DNA from: an uncultured Oscillospiraceae bacterium | Lineage (GTDB): Bacteria > Bacillota > Clostridia > Oscillospirales > Acutalibacteraceae | Assembly: GCA_900540295.1 (NCBI GenBank) | Contig: UQFM01000026.1 | Location: 1-20,421, forward strand | Length of the DNA stretch: 20,421 nucleotides | Direction: 5' to 3' | Part shown: one piece after another, positions 13,338-20,421 of the stretch | How positions within the stretch are numbered: the first letter of the stretch is position 1 | How the letters are laid out: the number at the start of each line of letters is the position of its first letter | Translations under genes and position numbers: made by a program | Notes under the pieces: generated by a model | The model's input: only the letters and a program-made list of their open reading frames with translations | Databases searched by the model: none | Told to the model about the DNA's origin: nothing

Positions 13338-14132
13338 TTACACCTCTTTTTTGCCTACAAAAAATGTGCCGACCTGTTTGCCGTCCAAAGCTTTGTAAAT
13401 TGCCTCGGGCGCCGCGCCGTTCATTACAATCATGTCTACGCCTGCGTCTGTTGCAATCTGCGCCGCATGCAGTTTCGTAACCATGCCGCCCGTGCCGAAG
13501 CGCGAACCGTGCCCGCCTGCCGCCGCAACCAAATCCTCCGTAATTTCGCGGACTTCGGGAATCAGCCGTGCGTTTTCGTCCTCGTGCGGATTCGCGTCGT
13601 ACAGACCGTCAATGTCCGTCAGAATAATCAGCGCGTCCGCGCCGATGAGCTTTGCCACAATTGCGGAAAGACTGTCGTTATCGCCGTATACGATTTCCTC
13701 CACCGCTACGGAATCGTTTTCATTCACAATCGGAATCGCACCGAATTCAAATATTTTTTCAAACGCGTTGGTCAGGTTTTCGCGGCGTTCTGTGTTTTCC
13801 ACATCGCTTTTGGTCATCAAAAGCTGTCCCACTGTGTGGCCGTATTCGGAGAACAGTTTATCATACATAAACATCAGTTCGCACTGCCCGACGGTTGCCG
13901 CCGCCTGTCTGCCGGGGGTGTCTGCGGGTTTTTCCCGAAGCCCCAGCTTGCCGACGCCGACGCCGATGGCGCCCGAGGTGACCAAAGCCACTTCAATACC
14001 CGAATTTACAATGTCAGAAAGCACGGATACCAATTTGTGCATCCGCCGTATATTGGTTTTGCCTGTGTTGTAGGTCAACGTGGAAGTCCCCACCTTGACC
14101 ACCAAGCGTTTTACATCTTTTAAAATTGCCAA
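13338..14132 (-). CDS. proB: Glutamate 5-kinase, short form without PUA domain
   Basis: ProB phosphorylates glutamate to gamma-glutamyl phosphate, the first and usually feedback-inhibited step of proline synthesis. The amino-acid kinase domain shows VVKVGTSTL near the N-terminus, LVTSGAIGVGVGKLGL, IPIVNENDSVAVEEI, DNDSLSAIVA, LTDIDGLYDANP and GTGGMVTKLHAA. The C-terminal PUA domain of enterobacterial and Bacillus ProB is absent, as in many clostridial enzymes (about 264 aa). No in-frame ATG exists near the start. I list TTG at 14132; an ATT six bases further in, spaced seven bases from AAGGA, would also fit. A GTG at 14210 lies inside the predicted promoter and is rejected. Confidence 0.93.
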   Translation of the reverse strand: MAILKDVKRLVVKVGTSTLTYNTGKTNIRRMHKLVSVLSDIVNSGIEVALVTSGAIGVGVGKLGLREKPADTPGRQAAATVGQCELMFMYDKLFSEYGHTVGQLLMTKSDVENTERRENLTNAFEKIFEFGAIPIVNENDSVAVEEIVYGDNDSLSAIVAKLIGADALIILTDIDGLYDANPHEDENARLIPEVREITEDLVAAAGGHGSRFGTGGMVTKLHAAQIATDAGVDMIVMNGAAPEAIYKALDGKQVGTFFVGKKEV

Positions 14133-14200
14133 ATCCTTCGCCCCGATTGCATATGTCCGTGTGCATTTCCTTGAAAACGGACATACATATAAGTATAAAC

Positions 14201-14229
14201 AGTATACCACATTCCGAACAAAACCACAA
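14201..14229 (-). promoter_or_regulatory. Promoter of the proBA-rpe run
   Basis: Extended -10 TGG-TATACT (complement of 14201-14209) with a 17-base spacer to TTGTGG (14224-14229). A second TATACT (14192-14197) nine bases downstream could pair with TTGTTC (14216-14221) at an 18-base spacing. A 9-bp inverted repeat follows in the leader (14152-14160 and 14177-14185). Confidence 0.55.
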
Positions 14230-14262
14230 CCACAAATTCACAGGGATTTCGGGGGAATGAAT

Positions 14263-14292
14263 TGTCATGCTGCGCGGTAGCGAAGAATCTCA
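14263..14292 (-). repeat. Short interspersed repeat, copy 2
   Basis: On the minus strand it begins TGAGATTCTTCG and ends ATGACA, the same ends as copy 1 at 2839-2871, which is on the other strand. The middle differs (CTACCGCGCAGC here). Confidence 0.75.
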
Positions 14293-14323
14293 CATCGCAC
14301 AGGGTGAATTTGATTTTCGGTAG

Positions 14324-14412
14324 GGCGGGGTGCGGGTCTCCGGTGGAGACCTCTGCATACAGAAGTATGCAGAAGCACCGACCGAGCCGGCAGGCGAGAC
14401 CTTGCCCCCGCC
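14324..14412. repeat. Nested-hairpin (REP/MITE-like) element, copy in island 2
   Basis: Outer arms GGCGGGG (14324-14330) and CCCCGCC (14406-14412) enclose hairpin A, GGTCTCC/GGAGACC (14335-14351, 7 bp perfect), and hairpin B, CTGCATAC/GTATGCAG (14353-14372, 8 bp perfect with an AGAA loop). GAGACC recurs at 14396-14401 and can also pair with GGTCTC, allowing alternative folds. The layout parallels the element at 2738-2815 although the sequence differs. Confidence 0.6.
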
Positions 14413-14540
14413 GTTGGTTTGTACAAATTTTCTGATTTGATCGGGCGGGCATGGATTTTCTCCGAAAACGGGCACCCTTTTGTCTGCTTCGCAGATATTT
14501 CCCCTGTCAGGGGAATCACCCACTCTACGGTACGCAAAAC

Positions 14541-14579
14541 AAAAATCCCCGCCCTGCAAAATCCATTTGCAGGGCGGGG
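14541..14579 (-). terminator. Intrinsic terminator after the GH2 gene
   Basis: A perfect 14-bp stem (14547-14560 with 14566-14579), 5-base loop, then T5 on the minus strand (complement of 14541-14545). It lies 16 bases past the GH2 stop codon. Confidence 0.94.
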
Positions 14580-14594
14580 CGGGGATGACGCGCA

Positions 14595-16895
14595 TTATTT
14601 TTTCGGCTTTTTAATTTTATTCAAGGATGCGTTCAGCTTTAAAATATCCTCTTTTTTGAAATTGCCGCCGAGCATCATGAATACACGCTTGATGGAAAAT
14701 CCCATGGCAAGTTCAAACATGGTTTTGTTGAGGGTAAAGCCCATAACGGAAATGCCTTTGGATTTCGTTTTTGCTTTTTTCGGTTTTTGTTCTTTGGGAT
14801 TTTTCTCCTGCGCACCGTTATTTTTCAGTCCGCCGAGCAAAACTTTCAGGAACTTCAGCAGAAACAGCTTGCCGCGCGCGGTGGCAAACACACTGCCGAT
14901 GGTATCGTTCACGGAAAAATACCCCACGGGCGCGGTGATTTCAAACCAGTTGATGACGCCGCCCTCTTCTTTCATACGGTAGCTGTCATCAAATTCCGAA
15001 ACCTTGCGGATTTCCGCTGTATCCGTGCAGTCACCTGCCTTTGCCGTCAGTGCGGTTACATCCGTATTTTTCACCTCAAAATAAAAGAACGGATATTTGC
15101 CCTTTTTCTGCCTGCCGCAGCTTTCGCCGTTTGCGAACAGCTCCACTTGTGCACAGTTGGAATACACCGTAACCTTCGCGGTTTCCTCTGTGCGGTTGAC
15201 ATACCGTTTGCCGCAGATATGCACAAACGGTTCTTTGGAAAGCCACGCCTTGTAGGCATAAAAGCTGTCCTTTTTATAGTTGCGGTCAAACGTGACGAGT
15301 CCCTTGTGATTCATACCGTTTTCGCCGCCCTCGGCACGCGCATCCGCAGCGAAGTCAAACATATTCCAAACGTGCGTCGCCCAAAGGTAGGGGCGGTCAA
15401 TGATTTGCTTAATCATCTCCTCGTGGTAATATGCCTGATATTCCTCGGTGTAATCGCCCTGTTCGGGGTCTGAGGTGTGCCAATTCAGCGCCTCGCACCC
15501 GTATTCGCTGATGCCGATGGGGCGGTTCGGGTATTTTTTATGAAAGTCGTCAAACCACGGGCCGTTCATATGCACATGACCGCCGTACCAGCCGAAATAG
15601 TGGTTGTAGGAAACAATATCCGTCAGGTGCACGCATTCCTCTTCAATGCCGCACATGGTCACTGCGGCGAGCGTGGTCAGTCGGGTTTTGTCCAACCTGT
15701 GCGCAAGCTCGTTGAGCATTTTGTGATTTTCCAAAAGGGAAGCGTCACTCGGTGCGGTGTTCATCGTGATTTCGTTGGAAATCCCCCATGTCACAATGCA
15801 GGGATGGTTATAATTCTGACAAATCAGCTCCGTCATTTGGGATTTTGTGTTTTCGCGGGCATTCGGCATATGTTTGGAAATGTAGGGGATTTCCGCCCAG
15901 ACCACAAGCCCTTTTTCATCGCACAAATCATAAAACGACTGTGCGTGCTGGTAGTGCGCCAAACGAACGGTATTCGCGCCCATTTCGCAGATAAGGTCTA
16001 TATCTTCTTTGTGGTGTGATACCGTGAGCGCATTGCCGATTTCGGGTCTGTCCTGGTGGCGCGACACGCCGCGAAGCGGATAGCTTCTGCCGTTTAAAAT
16101 AAAGCCTTCCTGCGGGTCAATCCGAAAGCTTCTGCACCCGAAACGCACGGAAACGCAATCTGCCGCCGCACCGTCACACAAAAGCGTTGCCCGTGCGGTG
16201 TAAAGATACGGGTCGTCCGTGCCGTTCCACAAATGTACGTCGGAAAGTGCCGCCGTTAAGACGCGGTTGTCGGTATCCGTACTGCCTTGCCAGACAATTT
16301 CGCCGTCTGCAAGAATTTCGTATCGGATTTCACACAGCCTGTCCGTGTGTATATAGGTTTCTATCTGAATTTCGGCATCCGTACCGTGTACCGTCGGCGT
16401 GACGGCAATGCCGGGCGCACCGTAATACGCCAAATCAAAATGCTGTGCATTCACGCCGATGAGCGTCACGTCGCGGTATATACCGCCGTAAAAGGTGAAG
16501 TCCGCCAACTGCGGATACACGGTGTCGTTCGGTGCATTGTCCGCGATAACGCACAAAATATTTTCATCCCGTATTTCGGGAAGTCTTGCACGGAAGGTGG
16601 AATATCCGCCGTCGTGATGCACAATTTTTTTGCCGTTCCAAAAGACGTCGGCGGAAGAATTAACGCCGTCGAACTGTATGTAATGCACCGTGCCGTCAGG
16701 CAATTCCGTTTTGGCAACCGCGCGGACAAAACAGCCCGCCCCGCGGAAGTAATCGTTGCCGCCGTCCTGTCCGTCTGTGCCGTTCCATGTGTAGGGCAGG
16801 GTGACCGTTTCCCAATCGGTCGGCAGTGCGGACGGTACGGCACTGCAATCCTTTTTAAATTTCCAGTCTGTATGCAGAGTTTTTGTTGTACGCAT
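14595..16895 (-). CDS. Glycoside hydrolase family 2 (beta-galactosidase/beta-glucuronidase type) with C-terminal extension
   Basis: A cytoplasmic retaining exo-beta-glycosidase (766 aa); no signal peptide. Jelly-roll sugar-binding domain (about 1-150, PYTWNG, YFRGAGCF, FYGGIYRDV), Ig-like domain (about 160-255), TIM barrel (about 260-550). The acid/base is E375 in GISNE and the nucleophile E464 in GISEYG. ENGMNHKGLV (525-534) contains an NxK similar to the glucuronidase acid-binding motif, but galactosidases with NDKGLV look alike, so the sugar is unresolved. Residues about 555-670 form a further beta domain. The last hundred residues are an unusual module: SVNDTIGSVFATARGK, a Lys-rich linker (about 696-714) and a helical end. 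It lies 14 bases after the symporter gene with a GGAGG site, so transport and hydrolysis are coupled. Confidence 0.93.
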   Translation of the reverse strand: MRTTKTLHTDWKFKKDCSAVPSALPTDWETVTLPYTWNGTDGQDGGNDYFRGAGCFVRAVAKTELPDGTVHYIQFDGVNSSADVFWNGKKIVHHDGGYSTFRARLPEIRDENILCVIADNAPNDTVYPQLADFTFYGGIYRDVTLIGVNAQHFDLAYYGAPGIAVTPTVHGTDAEIQIETYIHTDRLCEIRYEILADGEIVWQGSTDTDNRVLTAALSDVHLWNGTDDPYLYTARATLLCDGAAADCVSVRFGCRSFRIDPQEGFILNGRSYPLRGVSRHQDRPEIGNALTVSHHKEDIDLICEMGANTVRLAHYQHAQSFYDLCDEKGLVVWAEIPYISKHMPNARENTKSQMTELICQNYNHPCIVTWGISNEITMNTAPSDASLLENHKMLNELAHRLDKTRLTTLAAVTMCGIEEECVHLTDIVSYNHYFGWYGGHVHMNGPWFDDFHKKYPNRPIGISEYGCEALNWHTSDPEQGDYTEEYQAYYHEEMIKQIIDRPYLWATHVWNMFDFAADARAEGGENGMNHKGLVTFDRNYKKDSFYAYKAWLSKEPFVHICGKRYVNRTEETAKVTVYSNCAQVELFANGESCGRQKKGKYPFFYFEVKNTDVTALTAKAGDCTDTAEIRKVSEFDDSYRMKEEGGVINWFEITAPVGYFSVNDTIGSVFATARGKLFLLKFLKVLLGGLKNNGAQEKNPKEQKPKKAKTKSKGISVMGFTLNKTMFELAMGFSIKRVFMMLGGNFKKEDILKLNASLNKIKKPKK

Positions 16896-16909
16896 ATTAT
16901 TCCTCCGTA

Positions 16910-18298
16910 TTACACTTTTGCAGTTTCGGATTTTTCGGCAGGTGCGCCGAATGCCTGTTCTTCTTTAAAACCGATGTTGTAAATGAATTGCATGGACAGT
17001 ACCATCACGGCAAGCCCGATGACCAACAGAATAATGTACAGATTCTTAATGCCTGCCGCCGCTTCGGTTGTCTGCGCTGCGGCGTTTTCAACATAGCCGA
17101 CTGTACCCAAGGAAAGTGCGACCAACGCCGAACCTATACCCTGCGCCAGCTTGCGGAAGAAGGAATATATGGCATACAGCGAGCCTTCCTCGCGCACCCC
17201 TTTTTCACGGTAGCTTTTTTCAATGCAGTCTGCGACGATTGCCCAAACGATGATTTGGAACACACAGCAACCGATATTCACGAGCATCAGCCCGCCGACA
17301 TAGAGAATCATACCTTTTATATCCGGGGTTATCGGCAAAAACAGCATCAAAACGCCTGCGGCGGCGCTGACAAGCCCTGAAATGCAAATGAATTTCTTTT
17401 TGCCGATTTTGGAAACAATCGCGGAAGCAAACGGCATCATGGCGACCAACGGCACATAAGAGGCAATCATGGCGAGGGAAGATTTTTTGGCGTCGTTAAA
17501 ATAGAATTGGAACACCAAATTGTTGACGGACATGGAAGAGTTGTAGAAAATAACAATCGCCACCGTAGCAACGGTGATGCCGACCATGGCACGGTTGGTA
17601 AAAAAGGACTTGACGGTGGAAATGTAGTTGACCCGTTCGTGCGTTTCCGCACGTTCGACACGCTCTGTGACCATGCGGCTCAGCGCGAAGAAAAAGCCGA
17701 GTGCCGCAACGGAAAATACAACGGAAACGAGAAACATGCGGTTGGCGGAAAGCTGATTGTCCGCATCATAAACCAGATGCGGCAACAGCATGCAAAATAC
17801 AACGCCCACGCCCGCACCGATACTGCGGAAAGTGGATAGGGTCGTGCGCTGTTTGAGGTCTTCGGTCAGCACCGAATGCAGAGAACCGTATGGCACATTG
17901 ACCATGGTATAGGCAACCGACCACAGGCAGTAGGAAGCAAGACACCAAATAATTTTGGCGGTCTGCGGGAAACTTTGAATCGGTGTAAACACCATTACCG
18001 TTAATGCGACCAATCCGACGCCGCCGATTAAAATCCAAGGAATGAACTTGCTTTTTGTGCCGATGCGCTTACTGTCTACAAGTCTGCCGATGAGGACGTC
18101 GTTTACGGCGTCCCAAATTTTCGACACGATGATAATCCACGCCCAGTGTTCCGCGCTGACGCCGATACACTGTGTATAAAAGAGATACATGTAGGTGGAA
18201 ATGAGCTGAAAGGAAAGATTACAGCCTAAGTCTCCGAAAGCGTATCCGATTTTATCCCGCATACCGAACGGACGCGGGACTGTACTTTGCTTTGCCAT
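16910..18298 (-). CDS. GPH-family (MelB-like) sugar:cation symporter
   Basis: An inner-membrane MFS-fold transporter (462 aa, about 12 helices) of the glycoside-pentoside-hexuronide:cation symporter family. The N-terminus has KIGYAFGDLGCNLSFQ, and helix 2 carries IWDAVNDVLIGRLVD (61-75), whose D63 and D67 match the MelB cation-binding D55 and D59. KSKFIPWIL (82-90) is the conserved first cytoplasmic loop. A VREEGSLYAIYSFFRKLAQGIG segment near residues 370-391 matches the late cytoplasmic loop. AAAGGAG precedes the ATG by nine bases. It is followed by the GH2 gene, so the imported substrate is probably a beta-galactoside or beta-glucuronide; the pair resembles uidB/uidA in layout only. Confidence 0.93.
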   Translation of the reverse strand: MAKQSTVPRPFGMRDKIGYAFGDLGCNLSFQLISTYMYLFYTQCIGVSAEHWAWIIIVSKIWDAVNDVLIGRLVDSKRIGTKSKFIPWILIGGVGLVALTVMVFTPIQSFPQTAKIIWCLASYCLWSVAYTMVNVPYGSLHSVLTEDLKQRTTLSTFRSIGAGVGVVFCMLLPHLVYDADNQLSANRMFLVSVVFSVAALGFFFALSRMVTERVERAETHERVNYISTVKSFFTNRAMVGITVATVAIVIFYNSSMSVNNLVFQFYFNDAKKSSLAMIASYVPLVAMMPFASAIVSKIGKKKFICISGLVSAAAGVLMLFLPITPDIKGMILYVGGLMLVNIGCCVFQIIVWAIVADCIEKSYREKGVREEGSLYAIYSFFRKLAQGIGSALVALSLGTVGYVENAAAQTTEAAAGIKNLYIILLVIGLAVMVLSMQFIYNIGFKEEQAFGAPAEKSETAKV

Positions 18299-18328
18299 GG
18301 TACTGCGCTCCTTTGCCGTTTTGTTTTA

Positions 18329-18357
18329 ATAATACAATATTTCACTTGAAAACACAA
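18329..18357 (-). promoter_or_regulatory. Promoter of the symporter-GH2 operon
   Basis: TTGTGT (complement of 18352-18357), 17-base spacer, TATTAT (18329-18334). The spacer contains the inverted repeat TTTCA-CT-TGAAA (18340-18351), a possible operator. Confidence 0.5.
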
Positions 18358-18395
18358 CAAAAATATTGAATTTACACAGCGAAGCGCGATGTGGG

Positions 18396-19118
18396 TTACA
18401 AAGACGGCGTACAAATCCCGCAAAATGCGGTGTATACGGGCGACAGACTGTCAGCGAGCCAGTCGGTGAAATCCGTTTCCGCCACACAAAGCGAAGTGTG
18501 CGTTTGGCGCGCAAGGGTAAGCGAAACGGTGTTTTGTACTTTGGTTTGTGAAAGCAAAAGCTGTCCGCCGTGCAGTTCGGCGGTTTCGGCGGCATACCGA
18601 AGTCCGCCGCCCGTGCGGATAAGTGCGCTTTGAAATGCCGGTATCGGAAAATCTCCTTCGCAGGAAACGGCAATCCGTAGCTGCCGCGCCGTTTCCGATG
18701 CGCCGAGGAAAATATACCGCCCCGCAGAATACTGTACGGCATTGGTAAGCAGGTTCAGCACCGACCACAGCACGGCGCGCGGTCGGCACACGGCAAACAC
18801 GGTTTTTGTATCCATGCAGTAAATGCGTTTGTTTTGCGCGTCGCACAACAGGTCGCAGGCGAAAGCGAGATCCTCGCACAGCGCCGTCAAATCGACGGCT
18901 GCCGTCGGTTCGGCGGTACTCGGCGGCTGTGCGTTGCGAAAGCGGCGCAAAAGCGAAAGCGCTTCACGGGTCAGCATGCCGATTTGCGGCTGTGTATGCG
19001 CGTGCGCACGCAGGTCGTCAAAATAATTCTGCATTGCCTCGCGTAAGTCCTCGTTATGCGGATTTTCCCGAAACGCCGTCTGCATATTTTGCAGGCGGCG
19101 CAAAAAATCTTGTTCCAT
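18396..19118 (-). CDS. Soluble histidine-kinase-like ATPase (HATPase_c) protein
   Basis: A 240-aa protein without membrane segments. Residues about 70-205 resemble the GHKL/HATPase_c fold: N-box LNLLTNAVQYS (121-131, N126), then a late glycine motif TGGGLRYAAETAELHGG (169-185) and a final beta strand LLLSQTKVQNTVSLTL. The usual DxGxG box is degenerate (VSCEGDFP at 151-158). The N-terminal 60 residues are helical and include H38 and H41 but no clear HE phosphoacceptor motif. The start is the ATG preceded by AAAGGA with six-base spacing; the frame is open further upstream without support. No response regulator is beside it. It is upstream of the symporter operon on the same strand, but that operon has its own promoter. 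It could be a partial sensor kinase or an anti-sigma-like ATPase. Confidence 0.65.
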   Translation of the reverse strand: MEQDFLRRLQNMQTAFRENPHNEDLREAMQNYFDDLRAHAHTQPQIGMLTREALSLLRRFRNAQPPSTAEPTAAVDLTALCEDLAFACDLLCDAQNKRIYCMDTKTVFAVCRPRAVLWSVLNLLTNAVQYSAGRYIFLGASETARQLRIAVSCEGDFPIPAFQSALIRTGGGLRYAAETAELHGGQLLLSQTKVQNTVSLTLARQTHTSLCVAETDFTDWLADSLSPVYTAFCGICTPSL

Positions 19119-19303
19119 GTGTAATCCTTTCACTTCAAGATAAACCTTTCTTAGTATGGATAAAAAAATCCCGAAATGTGCATAGAAAATCTGCAAAAAT
19201 GCAATACTATTGACTGTATTATCCCTTTGTGCGGGGCAATCGGGCATTATTTTAGGCAGTCTGACAAACTTTTCACAACACGGCAGATTTTTCCCAAAAG
19301 TTC

Positions 19304-19332
19304 TTGCAAAATTTGCGGTTTCGTTATACAAT
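19304..19332 (+). promoter_or_regulatory. Promoter of gapA
   Basis: TTGCAA (19304-19309), 17-base spacer, TACAAT (19327-19332), 44 bases before the start codon. The rest of the 258-base divergent region (19119-19376) is AT-rich; I saw no convincing minus-strand promoter, riboswitch or operator in it. Confidence 0.65.
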
Positions 19333-19376
19333 GAATACCGCAAAAAAATAAATTATTATTTTTGGAGGTAATCCCA

Positions 19377-20396
19377 ATGGCAGTTAAAGTTGCAATCAAT
19401 GGTTTCGGCCGTATCGGCCGTCTCGCATTCAGACAGATGTTCGGCGCAGAAGGCTATGACGTCGTTGCTATCAACGACCTTACCAAGCCCTCCATGCTTG
19501 CACATCTTCTGAAGTATGACACCGCACAGGGCGGTTACTGCGGCAAAATCGGCGAAGGCGCACACACCGTGAGCGCGGACGACGAAGCAGGCACCATCAC
19601 GGTTGACGGCAAAACCCTTAAAATTTATGCAGTTGCAAACGCGGCTGAGCTTCCCTGGGGCGAAATCGGCGTAGACGTTGTGCTCGAGTGCACAGGCTTC
19701 TACTGCTCCAAAGACAAAGCGCAGGCACACATCACCGCAGGCGCAAAGAAGGTTGTTATTTCCGCACCCGCAGGCAATGACCTCAAGACCATCGTTTTCA
19801 GCGTAAACGAAAAGACCCTTACTGCGGATGACCAGATTATTTCTGCCGCATCCTGCACCACCAACTGCTTGGCGCCCATGGCGAAAGCACTGAACGACTA
19901 TGCACCCATTCAGAGCGGTATCATGAGCACCATCCATGCTTACACCGGCGACCAGATGATTCTCGACGGTCCGCACAGAAAAGGCGACCTTCGCCGTGCA
20001 CGCGCAGGTGCAGCAAACATCGTTCCCAACTCCACCGGCGCTGCAAAAGCAATCGGCTTGGTTATTCCCGAGCTCAACGGCAAACTCATCGGTTCCGCAC
20101 AGCGCGTGCCCGTTCCGACCGGTTCCACCACCATCCTGACCGCAGTTGTCAAGGGTGCTGATGTGACGGTTGACGGCATCAACGCGGCTATGAAAGCGGC
20201 GGCTTCCGAGAGCTTCGGCTACAATGAGGACGCTATCGTTTCTTCCGATGTTATCGGTATGCGTTACGGTTCTCTGTTCGATGCAACCCAGACCATGGTT
20301 TCCAAGGTTGCTGACGACCTCTATGAGGTACAGGTTGTTTCTTGGTATGACAACGAGAACTCCTACACCAGCCAGATGGTTCGCACCATCAAATAC
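19377..20396 (+). CDS. gapA: Glyceraldehyde-3-phosphate dehydrogenase, 3' end missing
   Basis: Phosphorylating GAPDH of glycolysis, converting glyceraldehyde 3-phosphate and NAD+ to 1,3-bisphosphoglycerate. The NAD domain has INGFGRIGRLAFRQ (7-20) and IND with D34, favouring NAD. The catalytic C160 is in SAASCTTNCLAP, and H187 in STIHAYTGDQ completes the pair; WYDNENSYTSQMVRTI lies near the C-terminus. A GGAGGT site is seven bases before the ATG. The frame is intact for 340 codons and then runs into adapter at 20397, so only the last few residues and stop are missing. This is an assembly end, not a mutation. A long antisense frame on the other strand is a shadow. Confidence 0.97.
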
Positions 20397-20421
20397 CTGT
20401 CTCTTATACACATCTCCGAGC
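20397..20421 (-). other. Nextera adapter at contig end
   Basis: These 25 bases begin CTGTCTCTTATACACATCT and continue CCGAGC, the reverse complement of the mosaic-end adapter at the contig start. The junction falls inside gapA. Not genomic. Confidence 0.97.

Larger units (their letters stand above)
14133..14594. other. Intergenic region with promoter, repeats and terminator
   Basis: This 460-base stretch holds the proB leader and promoter (to about 14229), interspersed repeat copy 2 (14263-14292), a second nested-hairpin element (14324-14412), small hairpins TCTGC/GCAGA near 14482-14494 and TTCCCCTG/CAGGGGAA at 14499-14515, and the GH2 terminator (14541-14579). Overlapping frames of 60-110 codons exist on both strands but consist of repeat-derived, basic or Pro/Arg-rich peptides without binding sites. 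Confidence 0.8.

Noticed and set aside
14133..14210. N-terminal extension of proB from a GTG at 14210
   Set aside because: The extra 26 codons lie inside the predicted promoter and leader, and the peptide has no counterpart in glutamate 5-kinases.
14265..14595. Several overlapping 60-110 codon frames in the intergenic region
   Set aside because: They follow hairpin repeats and the terminator, lack ribosome binding sites and do not look like proteins.
14595..16895. Firm assignment as beta-glucuronidase from the NxK motif
   Set aside because: GH2 beta-galactosidases have a similar NDKGLV stretch at the same place, so the motif does not settle the sugar.
19356..20411. 351-codon minus-strand frame beginning MYKRQ
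   Set aside because: It is antisense to gapA, starts in adapter sequence and has a low-complexity Cys/Gly/Asn-rich composition typical of a shadow frame.

Overview
This window looks like one complete assembled contig from a gut-type Gram-positive member of the Clostridia, probably Oscillospiraceae/Ruminococcaceae. That placement is inference from the rpsM-rpsK-rpsD-rpoA-rplQ order, strong AGGAGG-like ribosome binding sites, the zinc-type S4 protein, a MecA-type adaptor and the interspersed hairpin repeats. Both ends carry untrimmed Nextera transposon adapter (1-42 and 20397-20421), so only about 43-20396 is genomic.

Layout. 43-2608 (+): the end of the alpha operon (S13 fragment, S11, S4, RNA polymerase alpha, L17), closed by a strong terminator. 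2609-2981: repeat-rich intergenic DNA. 2982-6050 (-): a P2-type cation ATPase behind a complete yybP-ykoY (Mn2+) riboswitch with its own promoter and intrinsic terminator, and an unusual inverted repeat in the leader. 6047-9947 (-): four tightly packed genes, RnfD-like, RnfE-like, RnfA-like and a DUF4015-like putative glycoside hydrolase. 10055-10603 (+): a divergent MecA-like adaptor. 10575-14229 (-): proB, proA, an unknown membrane-anchored protein and rpe. 14133-14594: intergenic DNA with repeats. 14541-18357 (-): a GPH sugar:cation symporter and a GH2 glycosidase, i.e. uptake followed by cytoplasmic hydrolysis of a beta-glycoside. 18396-19118 (-): a soluble histidine-kinase-like ATPase. 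19304-20396 (+): gapA, cut by the contig end.

The most interesting locus is the Rnf-like cluster. It has only the integral membrane subunits D, E and A; no RnfB, RnfC or RnfG is present. By my eye alignment, the four cysteines that bind the intramembrane [2Fe-2S] cluster in Rnf/Nqr are all replaced, and the flavinylated Thr of RnfD appears to be Val. This suggests an Rnf-derived membrane module that no longer does canonical electron transfer, coupled to an envelope-anchored glycosidase-like protein whose own active-site motif also deviates. I do not know its function.

The second clear story is metal homeostasis. The 3' strand of the Mn2+ aptamer P1 overlaps the 5' arm of the terminator, the layout expected of an ON switch that induces the ATPase when Mn2+ is high. 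Two intergenic islands, about 11 kb apart, each carry a nested-hairpin element and one copy of a shared short repeat.
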